DNA of 64,000 nucleotides from an uncultured Bacteroidales bacterium (GCA_945787885.1 CALZJF010000007.1:1-64000); one strand, 5' to 3'; numbered from the stretch's first letter, positions 38,575 through 47,495 are shown. Program-made: numbers and translations. Notes: a model not told the origin generated them from the letters alone.

Positions 38575-38587
38575 AGCTACTGCTTTC

Positions 38588-38676
38588 CATGTGGCCACTT
38601 TCCAGCTTCAAGTGGCCATTTCCAACCGCAAGAATGGCCATTTCCAACCGCAAGGCAATCACTCAGAGGCGAAATT
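38588..38676 (+). repeat. 22-bp-unit array, copy 3
   Basis: Units begin ATGTGGCCACTTT, AAGTGGCCATTTCC and AGAATGGCCATTTCC. The closing box reads AATCACTCAGAGGCGAAATT. It has the same layout as the loci at 362, 24272 and 60908, and directly follows the seven 22-bp repeats. Confidence 0.75.
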
Positions 38677-38724
38677 CGACTACAAACCGATGAGCACAAC
38701 TACACAACCGGGCAGGACAAAGCC

Positions 38725-38760
38725 AAAAAAAAGGAGGCCTGAATGCTACAGGTCTCCTTT
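38725..38760 (-). terminator. Terminator of the etfBA-acyl-CoA dehydrogenase operon
   Basis: AAAGGAGGCCTG pairs with CAGGTCTCCTTT around seven bases. On the minus strand a run of T follows (plus-strand A run at 38725-38732). It lies about 40 bases after the stop codon at 38799. Confidence 0.85.
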
Positions 38761-38798
38761 ATCCATATCATATTGGGCTCAGCCCAATGCTGCGGCGA

Positions 38799-40520
38799 CT
38801 ACTTGCGATAATCTTCCACGTCAGCGGGCGTGAGGTGCATGATGTAGTGATAGTGCTTGCGCACTTCGGCATCGGCGTAGTTCATGAAAACGTGCGCACT
38901 CTTCTCGAAGAGCTCGGGCTGCTGCGTCGCATTATACTGGAGCAGATGGCCCATGATGCTGTAGGCAGCCATCTCGTAAAGATGGCGTGCGCAGAGGTCG
39001 AGATAATCCTGGTTGCCAGCCTCCTTGGCGCGGGCAGTAGCCTCCTCAAGCATGTCTGCCATCTTCGCGCTGCGCTCCTGCAAGGGCTTCATGGCCTCGC
39101 TGACGGGCTGAGCCTCCATCTCCCGACATTGTGCGAGATAGGAGCCGTTCGTCACATAGCGAATGCCAGCCACCACCTGCAACTGCGTCGTGCCCTCATA
39201 GATGCTCGTGATGCGGGCATCGCGATAGTAACGCTGGCAGGCATATTCCATCATGAAACCGCTGCCGCCGTGAATCTGTATGCAGTCGTAGGCGTTCTGG
39301 TTGCAGAACTCGGAGTTCATTCCCTTTGCCAGGGGAGTGAGGGAGTCGGCCAGTTTTGCATACTTCTTCTGCTCGGCGCGCTCCTCAGCGGTGAGCTTTT
39401 CGCCGGCAGCCTTGCGCTCGCGCTCAATATCGTCGAGTGCCTTATAGACATCCACATAGCGTGCCGTCTGGTAGAGCAGTGCGCGGCCCGCATCGAGCTT
39501 TGCCTTCATCAGGCTGAGCATATCATAAACTGCGGGGAACTGCACGATGGCCTTGCCAAACTGCTCGCGGTCTTGGGCATACGCCAATGCCTCGTCGTAG
39601 CAAGCCTGACTGATGCCGACGCTCTGGGCAGCAATGCCCAGGCGCGCACCATTCATCAGTGCCATGACGTATTTAATCAGTCCCATACGCGTAGAGCCCA
39701 CCAGCTCGGCGCGCGCATTCTTATAAGTCAGCTCGCAGGTGGGGCTGCCGTGGATGCCGAGCTTATGCTCAATGCGGCGCACATCGACGCCGCCATCGCG
39801 CTTATCGTAGATGAACATCGAGAGTCCGCGGCCATCCTTCGTGCCTTCTTCCGAACGGGCGAGGACGAGGTGGAGGTCGGCATCACCATTGGTGATGAAG
39901 CGCTTCACGCCATTCAGCAGCCAGCAGCCCTGCTCCTCGGAATACGTAGCTCTCAGCTGCACGCTCTGGAGGTCAGAGCCAGCATCGGGCTCGGTGAGGT
40001 CCATGCTCATTGTCTCGCCCTGGCAGATGCGGGGAATAAAACGGCGGTGCTGGTCTTCGCTGCCAAACTCATAGAGCGTCTCTATGCAATCTTGCAGACT
40101 CCAGATATTGCCGAAGCCCGCATCCTTGTGGGCGACGATTTCGGCACACATGGTATAGGGGGTGATGGGGAAATTGAGTCCTTCATACTGGCGGGGCATG
40201 GTCATGCCGTTCATGCCCGCCTTCACCATAGCCTCCAGATTGCGCTCGGTGCCGCTGGCGTAGCGCACGCGGTGGCCTTCATGGTGAGGGCCTTCCACAT
40301 CTACGCCCTCTGCATTCTCAGCGATGGTGGTAGCGGTGATGTCGCCAACGATGCCAAGTACGCGGTCGTACGAGTCCATGGCATCCTCAAATGTTTCGGG
40401 AGCATAGTCATATTGGTCCTTGTCGCGGAAGTTGCGCTCCTTGAGCTCAACGATGCGCTGCATCAAGGGATGGTTGAGCTCAAAGCGGAGCTCGGGTCTG
40501 TCAGAATAACAATTTGCCAT
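38799..40520 (-). CDS. Acyl-CoA dehydrogenase family protein
   Basis: The protein has 573 residues from the ATG at 40520 (MANCYSDRPELRF); the in-frame ATG at 40583 adds an unlikely tail. The core shows the MSMDLTEPDAGSDLQSVQL FAD region, KRFITNGDADLHLVLAR, and QIHGGSGFMMEYACQRYYRDARITSIYEGTT, with the family C-terminal extension (about 440-573). It oxidises an acyl-CoA (or reduces an enoyl-CoA in reverse) and passes electrons to the flavoprotein EtfAB encoded upstream. The length resembles the DmdC-like subgroup rather than classical 380-residue enzymes. The substrate is not known. Confidence 0.9.
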   Translation of the reverse strand: MANCYSDRPELRFELNHPLMQRIVELKERNFRDKDQYDYAPETFEDAMDSYDRVLGIVGDITATTIAENAEGVDVEGPHHEGHRVRYASGTERNLEAMVKAGMNGMTMPRQYEGLNFPITPYTMCAEIVAHKDAGFGNIWSLQDCIETLYEFGSEDQHRRFIPRICQGETMSMDLTEPDAGSDLQSVQLRATYSEEQGCWLLNGVKRFITNGDADLHLVLARSEEGTKDGRGLSMFIYDKRDGGVDVRRIEHKLGIHGSPTCELTYKNARAELVGSTRMGLIKYVMALMNGARLGIAAQSVGISQACYDEALAYAQDREQFGKAIVQFPAVYDMLSLMKAKLDAGRALLYQTARYVDVYKALDDIERERKAAGEKLTAEERAEQKKYAKLADSLTPLAKGMNSEFCNQNAYDCIQIHGGSGFMMEYACQRYYRDARITSIYEGTTQLQVVAGIRYVTNGSYLAQCREMEAQPVSEAMKPLQERSAKMADMLEEATARAKEAGNQDYLDLCARHLYEMAAYSIMGHLLQYNATQQPELFEKSAHVFMNYADAEVRKHYHYIMHLTPADVEDYRK

Positions 40521-40595
40521 TGTAAGGGAATACTTTGAAGAGGGGGAAAGAATGTTTGCAGAGTAACTTTGCGCAGATATCATGCACGCCCAAAA

Positions 40596-41615
40596 TCACT
40601 GAGCCTCCCGATAATATTTAATCATCTTGGGCACCACTTCTTCCACGCTGCCCGTAATAACATAGTCTGCCAGCTGATTGATGGGGGCGTTGGGGTCGGT
40701 ATTGACTGAGATGACGATGCCGCTCTCCTTCATTCCCGCCACATGCTGGATGGCACCGCTGATGCCGCAGGCGATATAGACCTTCGGACGCACGGTGACT
40801 CCCGTCTGGCCTATCTGCAAATCGTGCTCGCAGAAGCCGGCATCCACTGCGGCACGGCTGGCACCAACCTCGCCATGCAGCTCCTTTGCCAGTTTGCGGA
40901 GCAGGTCGAAACCTTCCTTCGAGCCCACGCCGTAGCCTCCTGCCACAACGATGGGGGCACCTTTCAGATTGTTCTTCGCCTTTTCTACATGACGCTCCAA
41001 GACCTTCACGACGAAATCAGTGGTATCGACGTATTTCGACACATCTTCATACACCACTTCGCCGGGATAGTTGGCATCGAGCACTTCCGCCTTCATCACG
41101 CCGGAGCGTACGGTGGCCATCTGCGGGCGGTGCTCCGGATTGACAATGGTAGCGACGATATTGCCGCCGAAGGCAGGACGAATCTGATAGAGGAGATTTT
41201 CATAGACCTTGCCGGCACGCTTATCCTCATACGAACCGATTTCAAGGGCAGTGCAGTCTGCCGTCAGGCCACTCATGTGGGCAGAACTTACGCGCGGACC
41301 GAGATCGCGGCCAATGACGGTGGCTCCCATCAGGCAGATCTGGGGATGTTCTGCCTCAAAGAGTTTCACGAGGATGCTGGTGTGGGGCTTAGAGGTGTAG
41401 GGGAAAAGACCTTCAGCATCGAAGACATGGAGCTTATCGACACCATAAGGCAGAATCTGACGCTCTACCTCGCCCTTAATGCCAGTGCCGCAAACGACGG
41501 CTTCCAGCTGAACGCCAAGCTCATTGGCGAGTTTGCGACCCTTCGTCAGCAGTTCAAAACTTACTTCCTCAACGGTCGTCTTGTCTATTTCGCAATATAC
41601 AAATACGTTATTCAT
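40596..41615 (-). CDS. etfA: Electron transfer flavoprotein alpha subunit
   Basis: The protein has 339 residues. EtfA binds FAD and pairs with EtfB to accept electrons from acyl-CoA dehydrogenases. The C-terminal FAD-binding domain is clear: VGASRAAVDAGF, QIGQTGVTVRPKVYIACGISGAIQH and VNTDPNAPI. etfB lies 29 bases upstream and the dehydrogenase begins 75 bases downstream. The three genes form an operon. Whether this EtfAB works by simple transfer or flavin-based bifurcation cannot be told from the sequence alone. Confidence 0.95.
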   Translation of the reverse strand: MNNVFVYCEIDKTTVEEVSFELLTKGRKLANELGVQLEAVVCGTGIKGEVERQILPYGVDKLHVFDAEGLFPYTSKPHTSILVKLFEAEHPQICLMGATVIGRDLGPRVSSAHMSGLTADCTALEIGSYEDKRAGKVYENLLYQIRPAFGGNIVATIVNPEHRPQMATVRSGVMKAEVLDANYPGEVVYEDVSKYVDTTDFVVKVLERHVEKAKNNLKGAPIVVAGGYGVGSKEGFDLLRKLAKELHGEVGASRAAVDAGFCEHDLQIGQTGVTVRPKVYIACGISGAIQHVAGMKESGIVISVNTDPNAPINQLADYVITGSVEEVVPKMIKYYREAQ

Positions 41616-41644
41616 AATGTTGTTGTGCTATTTACCAGATGCTT

Positions 41645-42490
41645 TTATCCGATAGTATGACTGGCAAGCAGTTCAGCCATGAGTTGTTTAATCTCTGCAT
41701 CATCAGCAGAAAGCCGTTTGCTCTCCTTGGCCTTGAAGACAATGTTCTGCACGGCCTTCACCTTGGTGGGCGAGCCTGCAAGGCCACACTGCGCGAGGTC
41801 GGCATCAATGTCAGCCGCACCCCACTGGGTGATGGTCCAGCGTGCGCCCTCACGATTTTCGGCGGGGGCGGCAGCTTTCTTGAATTTCATCACACGCTTT
41901 GCGTTCTGCGGACGGCAGGCAGGGGCACTACCCGTGATGGTGAGCATACAGGGCAGGGGAGCTTCCACCTTCTCCACACCACCGTCGATGCGGCGCGTGA
42001 CGGTGATCTTGCGGCAGTCTTCGCAGACGCTGTCGATGCTCTCTACGTAGGTCACCTGATCGAGGTCGAGTTTCTGCGCCACCTGCGGTCCCACCTGTGC
42101 GGTATCGCCGTCTATGGCCTGACGGCCACCAATAATCAGGTCAGGAATGCCTATCTTGCGGATGGCCATGGAGAGGGCGTAGCTCGTAGCAAGGGTGTCG
42201 GCACCACCAAGGGCACGGTCGGTGAGGAGGACAGCATCGTCGGCACCACGATAGAGGGCATCGCGGAGCACATCGGCAGCCTTGGGAAGACCCATGGTCA
42301 GCACAGTGATGGTGGAACCGGGGAACTGTTCCTTCAGACGAAGTGCCTGCTCCAAAGCGTTGAGGTCTTCTGGATTGAAGATGGCAGGCAGTGCGCTACG
42401 ATTGACGGTGCCTTCGGGGGTCATGGCATCAGGACCAACGTTGCGCGTGTCAGGTACTTGCTTTGCAAGCACAACAATTTTCAAACTCAT
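41645..42490 (-). CDS. etfB: Electron transfer flavoprotein beta subunit
   Basis: The protein has 281 residues, with KIVVLAKQVPDTR at the start and AVDGDTAQVGPQ-like IDGDTAQVGPQVAQKL in the middle, both EtfB hallmarks (nucleotide-binding domain). It is first in the etfB-etfA-acyl-CoA dehydrogenase operon. No -7 box is obvious directly upstream. The non-coding gap to nagA (42491-42684) holds a CCCAGGG hairpin. Confidence 0.95.
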   Translation of the reverse strand: MSLKIVVLAKQVPDTRNVGPDAMTPEGTVNRSALPAIFNPEDLNALEQALRLKEQFPGSTITVLTMGLPKAADVLRDALYRGADDAVLLTDRALGGADTLATSYALSMAIRKIGIPDLIIGGRQAIDGDTAQVGPQVAQKLDLDQVTYVESIDSVCEDCRKITVTRRIDGGVEKVEAPLPCMLTITGSAPACRPQNAKRVMKFKKAAAPAENREGARWTITQWGAADIDADLAQCGLAGSPTKVKAVQNIVFKAKESKRLSADDAEIKQLMAELLASHTIG

Positions 42491-42551
42491 AAATGGGGTA
42501 TATATGATTTAGATGATATCCTTTTGGTGTTCAAGATTGCGTTTTGGCCAA

Positions 42552-42621
42552 AGCTAACCCAGGGTGTCGCTCGTTTTCACTCGCTTGCCCTGGGCTACGA
42601 TGTATTGCCCCTGCGGGGGCG
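42552..42621. repeat. CCCAGGG/GCCCC double hairpin
   Basis: AACCCAGGG (42556-42564) pairs with CCCTGGG (42588-42594) across a 23-base loop. A second palindrome GCCCCTGCGGGGGC follows at 42608-42620. It sits between etfB and nagA. I recall closely similar sequences as common intergenic repeats in several bacterial groups; a search would be needed to confirm. Confidence 0.5.
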
Positions 42622-42684
42622 CATGACCATTCGTCACATTGTACTACCGTGAGAGGTGGCAGCTACACCACCCTACTCTGCACA

Positions 42685-43848
42685 TCAAGCCTCGGCGCAG
42701 AAGTCGCAACGAACGACGTTGCCATTCTGCATGACGAACTTCAGCTGCTGCTCGTCGTCGAACATGATGATGTCAGCATCCTTGCCGCGCTCCAACGAAC
42801 CCTTGCGGTCATAAATGCCCATAATCTTTGCGGGAGTTTCGCTAATCATGCGGCATGCGACATCCATGGGGAAGCCCGCCATCTGCACTGCCGTGCGGAC
42901 GAGGCGGTCCATCGTGGCGATGCTGCCTGCCAGCGCGCTGCGGTCAGCCAGTTTGCACACACCGTCTTCGATGATTTCATTGTCGTTGAAGGTGCGTGTA
43001 GCATTGCTTCCCGCCACGGCGAGCGAGTCGGTGCAGAGACACATGTGGCGCACGCCCTTCGAATTGAAAATCTGCCGCATCACCACGGGGGGCACATGGA
43101 TGCCGTCGGCAATCACCTCAACGGTGAAATCGGGAATGGCATAGACGGCCTCCACGACGCCTGCCACCTTGTATTCGCGGTTCTTGTGCAGGCTGCTCAT
43201 GGCGTTGGTGAAGTGGGTGGCATGGCGTGCGCCGGCCTTATAGGCCATTTCCACATCCTCCGGTGCTCCGGCGGTGTGGCCGATGCAGGGCGTACAGCCG
43301 TTTGCCACACAGGCCTCGATGAACTCTTTCGCTCCCGGCAACTCGGGTGCCACATCCCAGCGCTTGATGACACCGCTGGCAAGCAGACGGTTATAATCCT
43401 CAGGGATAGGGGGCGTGATGCGCTCCGGATTCTGCGCTCCCGCCATTTTGGTGGAGAAATAGGGGCCTTCGAAGTGCAGACCCATGATGGGGCTGCCAGG
43501 CTCGGCCATCAGTTTCGTGGCAATCTTCACAGCGGCCTCATACATCGGCACGGTCGAGGTGCTGAGGGTAGGATAGATGGCGGTGGTGCCATAATGCATG
43601 TGGGTAGCCACTGCCGTACGATAAGCTTCTTCTGAATCTTCCATGAAATCGCGACCGCCGGCACCGTGGGTGTGGAGTTCGATGCCTCCGGGGACGACGT
43701 AGCAACCGTGGGCATCCACTATCTCTGCTCCGACGATGGGGAAATCCGTATTTGCAACTTCAAGGATTTTGCCGTCTTCTACAACGACACTGCCGCCTTC
43801 CGTCCAGCCCTCGGGAGTCAGGATGCGGCCGTTTACGATTTGTTTCAT
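42685..43848 (-). CDS. nagA: N-acetylglucosamine-6-phosphate deacetylase
   Basis: The protein has 387 residues, the family norm. NagA removes acetate from N-acetylglucosamine-6-phosphate, the first committed step in using amino sugars or recycling wall fragments. Metal and substrate motifs are visible: ELHTHGAGGRDF, GLHFEGPYFS, CIGHTAG, HATHFTNAMSSL and ADGIHVPP. The gene stands alone; nagB is not in the window. A TACTTTTG box at 44070-44077 may be its promoter, giving a leader of about 215 bases. Confidence 0.95.
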   Translation of the reverse strand: MKQIVNGRILTPEGWTEGGSVVVEDGKILEVANTDFPIVGAEIVDAHGCYVVPGGIELHTHGAGGRDFMEDSEEAYRTAVATHMHYGTTAIYPTLSTSTVPMYEAAVKIATKLMAEPGSPIMGLHFEGPYFSTKMAGAQNPERITPPIPEDYNRLLASGVIKRWDVAPELPGAKEFIEACVANGCTPCIGHTAGAPEDVEMAYKAGARHATHFTNAMSSLHKNREYKVAGVVEAVYAIPDFTVEVIADGIHVPPVVMRQIFNSKGVRHMCLCTDSLAVAGSNATRTFNDNEIIEDGVCKLADRSALAGSIATMDRLVRTAVQMAGFPMDVACRMISETPAKIMGIYDRKGSLERGKDADIIMFDDEQQLKFVMQNGNVVRCDFCAEA

Positions 43849-44069
43849 AGTAAGCAGTATTTTAGGTCTTGTCAGTATATATTCTCGTTCGCTTCGCGCG
43901 CGCAGAAAATAAAACGTCGCGAATCATTCAGCGCGCAAAAAAACGCGCAAAAAACGGTGTCACGCAGCCCCTGCACAGCCCGCCGGCAGCAGAGAACCTG
44001 CACCGCGCGCCACAGGCAAAGAGCGGGAGCGGGAGCGGGAAGAAGGGGCAAACTGCCACCTTCCCGCAG

Positions 44070-44077
44070 CAAAAGTA
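44070..44077 (-). promoter_or_regulatory. TAnnTTTG -7 box, probably for nagA
   Basis: On the minus strand it reads TACTTTTG. The porE-like gene diverges from this region. A near match TAATTTTC at 44081-44088 on the plus strand could serve it. The 43849-44144 gap is otherwise rich in CGCG tracts and shows no gene. Confidence 0.4.
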
Positions 44078-44144
44078 CGATAATTTTCAAAAATTGTACG
44101 GGAAATGAGCAATAAAATGGTCAAAAATCAGTTTATTAGCTGAC

Positions 44145-46427
44145 ATGTCTATTCAATCTGATTCTATTTGGCACTTATATAGGGCAAAAAGCCATGGCGC
44201 TTGCACACTTTTTTCCCTGCTGTGCAGAATACTCCCGGTTTCTGCCTGCATGCTCACTGTTTTGGCATTTGCAGGATGCAGTTCGGTGGAAAAGATGATC
44301 CATCGGGCCGAAGCATCGTGGGCGATTGGGGAGTATGAGCAGGCGGCAGCCCACTTCAAACGGGCGTACAGCCGGACGCCGCCCGCCGAGAAGGAGCAGC
44401 GTGGCATGCTGGCATTCCGGATGGCGGAATCCTATCGCCGCTACGGCAATGCCGCGCGGGCACTGGGAGGCTACAAGACAGCGGAGCGATACCGATATAC
44501 CGACACCACCACTCTGCTTCGGAAGGGGCAGATGCAGCTCCTCCAGGGCGACTACAAGCAGGCGGCGGAGGCGTTCAGCAGTTTCATCGCAAAAATGGAG
44601 GAGGCCGACACCCTGCCTGCCCAGACGGACGACAAAAGCCGCGAAACGCTGAAAGCGATGGCGCGCAGGGGGCTGGAAAGCTGCGAAGAGGCTCCCTTGC
44701 TCAAGGCGAAGGGGTCGCTCTACACCGTCAGACTCGCCAGCCAGTTCAGTTCGAACCGCTCGGACTATTGTCCCGTACTCTTGGGAAATCTGGAAGACAA
44801 GGATGCGCAACTCTTCATCACCTCCACCCGCAATGCCGCCATCGGAGGCGAACTTTCTGGCATCACGGGCATGAAGAATGGCGATATCTTCGTCGCCAGA
44901 AAAGACGAGAAGGGACGCTGGAAGCAGGTGGAAAGCATCGAGAACGGACCCAACACGGATTTCGACGAGGGGGCTCCCTGCTTCTCGCCTGACGGCAAGA
45001 CCATGTATTTCACCGTCTGCACCACCGATCCTGACTATCCCCGCATGGCGCAAATCTACACTTCTTCGCGCAACGACGCGGCTTGGGGAAAGCCCGAGGC
45101 CATGAAGATTACGGGCGACACCCTCTCCTCCTATGCCCACCCTGCCCTCTCGCCCGACGGCACATGGCTTTACTTCACCTCCGATATGCCCGGAGGCTAC
45201 GGTGGTCTGGACATCTGGCGCGCCGCCCTCTCTGGCGGAAAGGTGAGATTCGTGGAGAATCTCGGACCGGACATCAATACGCCGGGCGAGGAGTGTTTCC
45301 CCGCTTTCCGCCCGACGGGCGAACTCTATTTCTCCTCTGACGGGCGCGGCGGCATGGGCGGACTTGACCTTTACCGTGCCCTTGAAGACTCACTGACAAG
45401 GACATGGAGCGTGACGCAGTTGCCGGCTCCCATGAACTCCCATGCCGACGATTTCGGCATCACCTTCGACGGACTACACAACCGCGGCTTCTTCTCCTCA
45501 TCGCGCGCCACAAAGGGGCGGGGATGGGATAAGATCTACGAATTTTCCTACCCCGAAGTGCTCCTCACCGTCAAAGGCTATGTCTATGAGCAGGATGGCT
45601 ACGAGCTCCCCGAAGCATCGGTGTATATGGTGGGAAGCGACGGGACGAACCAGCGTCTGACACTGAAGAGCGACGGCACCTTCGATTGGCCCGTCACGCC
45701 CGGTGTCGATTACCTCTTCCTCGCTACGTGCAAGGGGTATCTCAATGTGCCGAACGCGCTCCACGCTGATTCTTTGGAGGCGGAACATACCTACGAGCTG
45801 GATTTCCCACTCCCCTCCATCTCCATCCCCGTGCTGGTGAAGAACGTGTTCTATGCCTTCGACTCGGCAGAGATTACACCGGAATCTTCAGCGGCACTCG
45901 ACAAACTGGCGAAACTCCTCGCGGAAAATCCCAACATCACCATCGAACTGGCGGCACACTGCGACTGCCGCGGGCGCGATGACTACAATCTACAGCTCTC
46001 ACAACGCCGCGCGGAGAGCGTGACGGCCTACTTGGAAGAAAAGGGCATCGACCCCGCGCGTCTGACAGCGAAGGGCTATGGCGAGACGCAGCCTAAAACC
46101 GTGACGGAGAAACTCCACGAACGCTTCCCCTTCCTGACCGTAGGCGACACGCTGACGGAGGCCTGCATCACTGCCCTCGATACAGCCACCCTCCGGCCGC
46201 GCCTCACCATGGAGGAGCAGGAGGTCTGCCACGCGCTCAACCGCCGCACGGAGTTCCGCGTGCTCCGCACCACCTACGGCCTCTTCGATGCTGAGGGGAA
46301 TCTCCGCCCCGATGCCATCGTCCCGCAAAAACCGATGGACATCAACGACTTGGAAGACGAAGACAGCGACAGCGATGATGCCTCACCATCCGAAAACAAT
46401 GATGAGGTCTATGAATACGTGGAATAA
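44145..46427 (+). CDS. porE: PorE-like type IX secretion lipoprotein (TPR, propeller, CRD, OmpA)
   Basis: The protein has 760 residues. A lipobox LTVLAFAGCSS gives lipid Cys45. The N-terminus before it is long, and no better ATG exists. TPR repeats (about 48-165) are followed by a PD40/WD40-like propeller (about 200-490, repeated PCFSPDGKTMYF and PALSPDGTWLYF blades). A carboxypeptidase-regulatory-like domain (about 495-570) and an OmpA-type domain (about 580-720) follow, with AHCDCRGRDDYNLQLSQRRAESV. The tail is acidic. This order matches PorE (PG1058) of the Porphyromonas type IX system, which binds peptidoglycan. The assignment is by architecture. An insert splits the OmpA domain before CHALNRRTEFRVL. 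Confidence 0.8.
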   Translation: MSIQSDSIWHLYRAKSHGACTLFSLLCRILPVSACMLTVLAFAGCSSVEKMIHRAEASWAIGEYEQAAAHFKRAYSRTPPAEKEQRGMLAFRMAESYRRYGNAARALGGYKTAERYRYTDTTTLLRKGQMQLLQGDYKQAAEAFSSFIAKMEEADTLPAQTDDKSRETLKAMARRGLESCEEAPLLKAKGSLYTVRLASQFSSNRSDYCPVLLGNLEDKDAQLFITSTRNAAIGGELSGITGMKNGDIFVARKDEKGRWKQVESIENGPNTDFDEGAPCFSPDGKTMYFTVCTTDPDYPRMAQIYTSSRNDAAWGKPEAMKITGDTLSSYAHPALSPDGTWLYFTSDMPGGYGGLDIWRAALSGGKVRFVENLGPDINTPGEECFPAFRPTGELYFSSDGRGGMGGLDLYRALEDSLTRTWSVTQLPAPMNSHADDFGITFDGLHNRGFFSSSRATKGRGWDKIYEFSYPEVLLTVKGYVYEQDGYELPEASVYMVGSDGTNQRLTLKSDGTFDWPVTPGVDYLFLATCKGYLNVPNALHADSLEAEHTYELDFPLPSISIPVLVKNVFYAFDSAEITPESSAALDKLAKLLAENPNITIELAAHCDCRGRDDYNLQLSQRRAESVTAYLEEKGIDPARLTAKGYGETQPKTVTEKLHERFPFLTVGDTLTEACITALDTATLRPRLTMEEQEVCHALNRRTEFRVLRTTYGLFDAEGNLRPDAIVPQKPMDINDLEDEDSDSDDASPSENNDEVYEYVE

Positions 46428-46482
46428 ATAGCGTGAGAAGCTCTTGCTTCCCCCGAATAACAATGATGCCAATAAATGAAGG

Positions 46483-46678
46483 TAAGTAGGTAATGAAAAT
46501 TAGTTTTATGTTAGAATGCTCTATTTGGATGCAGGTTTTAGTCTTGAAATAAAGGAGCATAGCGGGCTATGTGACTGTTTTCAAGGCTAAAAGATGCGCC
46601 AAAGAGAGCGTTCAAACATACAAACCATAATCATTCCTACTATATACTTACTATAAAATAATTTTTATTACCTACTTA
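46483..46678. mobile_element. Foldback/MITE-like element, copy B
   Basis: The ends are TAAGTAGGTAAT and, inverted, the same twelve bases. Pairing continues inward: GCTCT (46518-46522) with AGAGC (46605-46609), TTTGG with CCAAA, a 13-bp stem 46536-46548 with 46580-46592, and a CATAG-CGGG-CTATG tip. The tip and stem match copy A (22026-22262, inverted) in position but with compensatory base changes. It lies between porE and the DUF4468 gene, ending 42 bases before that start codon. Confidence 0.82.
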
Positions 46679-46720
46679 TTTATACCAACGATTATACGCT
46701 TTACAAAACACCCCAAGCAC

Positions 46721-47317
46721 ATGAAACTTATCTTCCTTTCTCTCACAATCCTCCTTTCCCTCTTCAATGTTCTTCCTGCGCAGGCGCAGGACTACGATTC
46801 GCCGAAATATCTGGAAGGTGCCGTCCCCGTAGAGAACGGCATGGTGGTCTTCTCCGAAACGCAGCGCGTAGAGGGCAAGTCGCGCCAGCAAATCTACACT
46901 GCTCTGGAAGCCTACACCAAATCCCTGCTGCAAAGCGAGGTGAGCGGAACGCAATGCCGCATCACCGAACTCACACCCGAGACGGGCACCATCGCTGCCA
47001 GCATCGAAGAAGAACTGACGTTCAAAAGCACGGCATGGGTGCACGACTATGCACGCTTCTTCTTCCAGCTCGTCTTCGAGGTGAAAGATGGGGAATACAC
47101 CGCCACCCTGCGCCGCATCCGCTATCTCTACAGCAAGATGGACATGACGGGAGTGGATAACACCATGACCGCTGAAGACTGGATTACTGACAAGGAGGCC
47201 ATCAACAGGAAGGGCAAACTCAACAAGGTGGGAGGCAGGAAGTTCCGCTATGCCACCATCAACCGCAAGGATGCCATCTTCGCCGGTGCCCTCAAAGCCG
47301 TGCAGACCGCGCAATAA
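46721..47317 (+). CDS. Exported DUF4468-type protein
   Basis: The protein has 198 residues with a signal peptide (about 1-22, ending AQAQ). The body shows VFSETQRVEGKSRQQIY, LTFKSTAWVHDYARFFFQLVFEVKDGEY and RRIRYLY segments, typical of DUF4468 proteins of Prevotella-like bacteria. The role is unknown; the family is periplasmic or surface-exposed. Because the foldback element ends 42 bases upstream, its transcription either starts in that short gap, within the element, or runs through from porE. A strong two-way terminator follows at 47368-47427. Confidence 0.8.
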   Translation: MKLIFLSLTILLSLFNVLPAQAQDYDSPKYLEGAVPVENGMVVFSETQRVEGKSRQQIYTALEAYTKSLLQSEVSGTQCRITELTPETGTIAASIEEELTFKSTAWVHDYARFFFQLVFEVKDGEYTATLRRIRYLYSKMDMTGVDNTMTAEDWITDKEAINRKGKLNKVGGRKFRYATINRKDAIFAGALKAVQTAQ

Positions 47318-47367
47318 GGGCGCAGCGTTCTGCCATGCCTCTACGCAAGAGGGGCAAGATTACAGAT

Positions 47368-47427
47368 AAAAAAGTCCGGGCAGACGGGAGATTCCAAATG
47401 GAGTTTACCGTCTGCCCGGACTTTTTT
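47368..47427. terminator. Two-way intrinsic terminator
   Basis: A 20-bp perfect inverted repeat starts AAAAAAGTCCGGGCAGACGG and ends with its exact complement running into TTTTTT. The A and T tracts make it work in both directions. It ends the DUF4468 gene on the plus strand and the dehydrogenase operon on the minus strand. Confidence 0.93.
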
Positions 47428-47465
47428 ACGCCTATAGGTCAGATTTTAGGTAGGGTTATTCCGGT

Positions 47466-47495
47466 AGGTGCTAAGTAGGTAATGAAAATTAGCAC
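47466..47495. repeat. Solo hairpin with GTAGGTAATGAAAA loop
   Basis: GGTGCTAA and TTAGCACC form a perfect 8-bp stem enclosing GTAGGTAATGAAAA, the end sequence of the foldback family. It lies in the gap between the two-way terminator and the dehydrogenase operon. Confidence 0.6.

Noticed and set aside
38375..38575. Small repetitive peptide rich in LHATFFRA-like units
   Set aside because: It is produced by 22-bp DNA repeats that shift frame at every unit, so the open frame is accidental.
38787..40538. Plus-strand open frame opposite the acyl-CoA dehydrogenase
   Set aside because: The minus-strand protein has full dehydrogenase motifs and belongs to the etf operon.
42544..43635. Plus-strand open frame opposite nagA
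   Set aside because: NagA metal-binding motifs on the minus strand are complete and the opposite frame has none.
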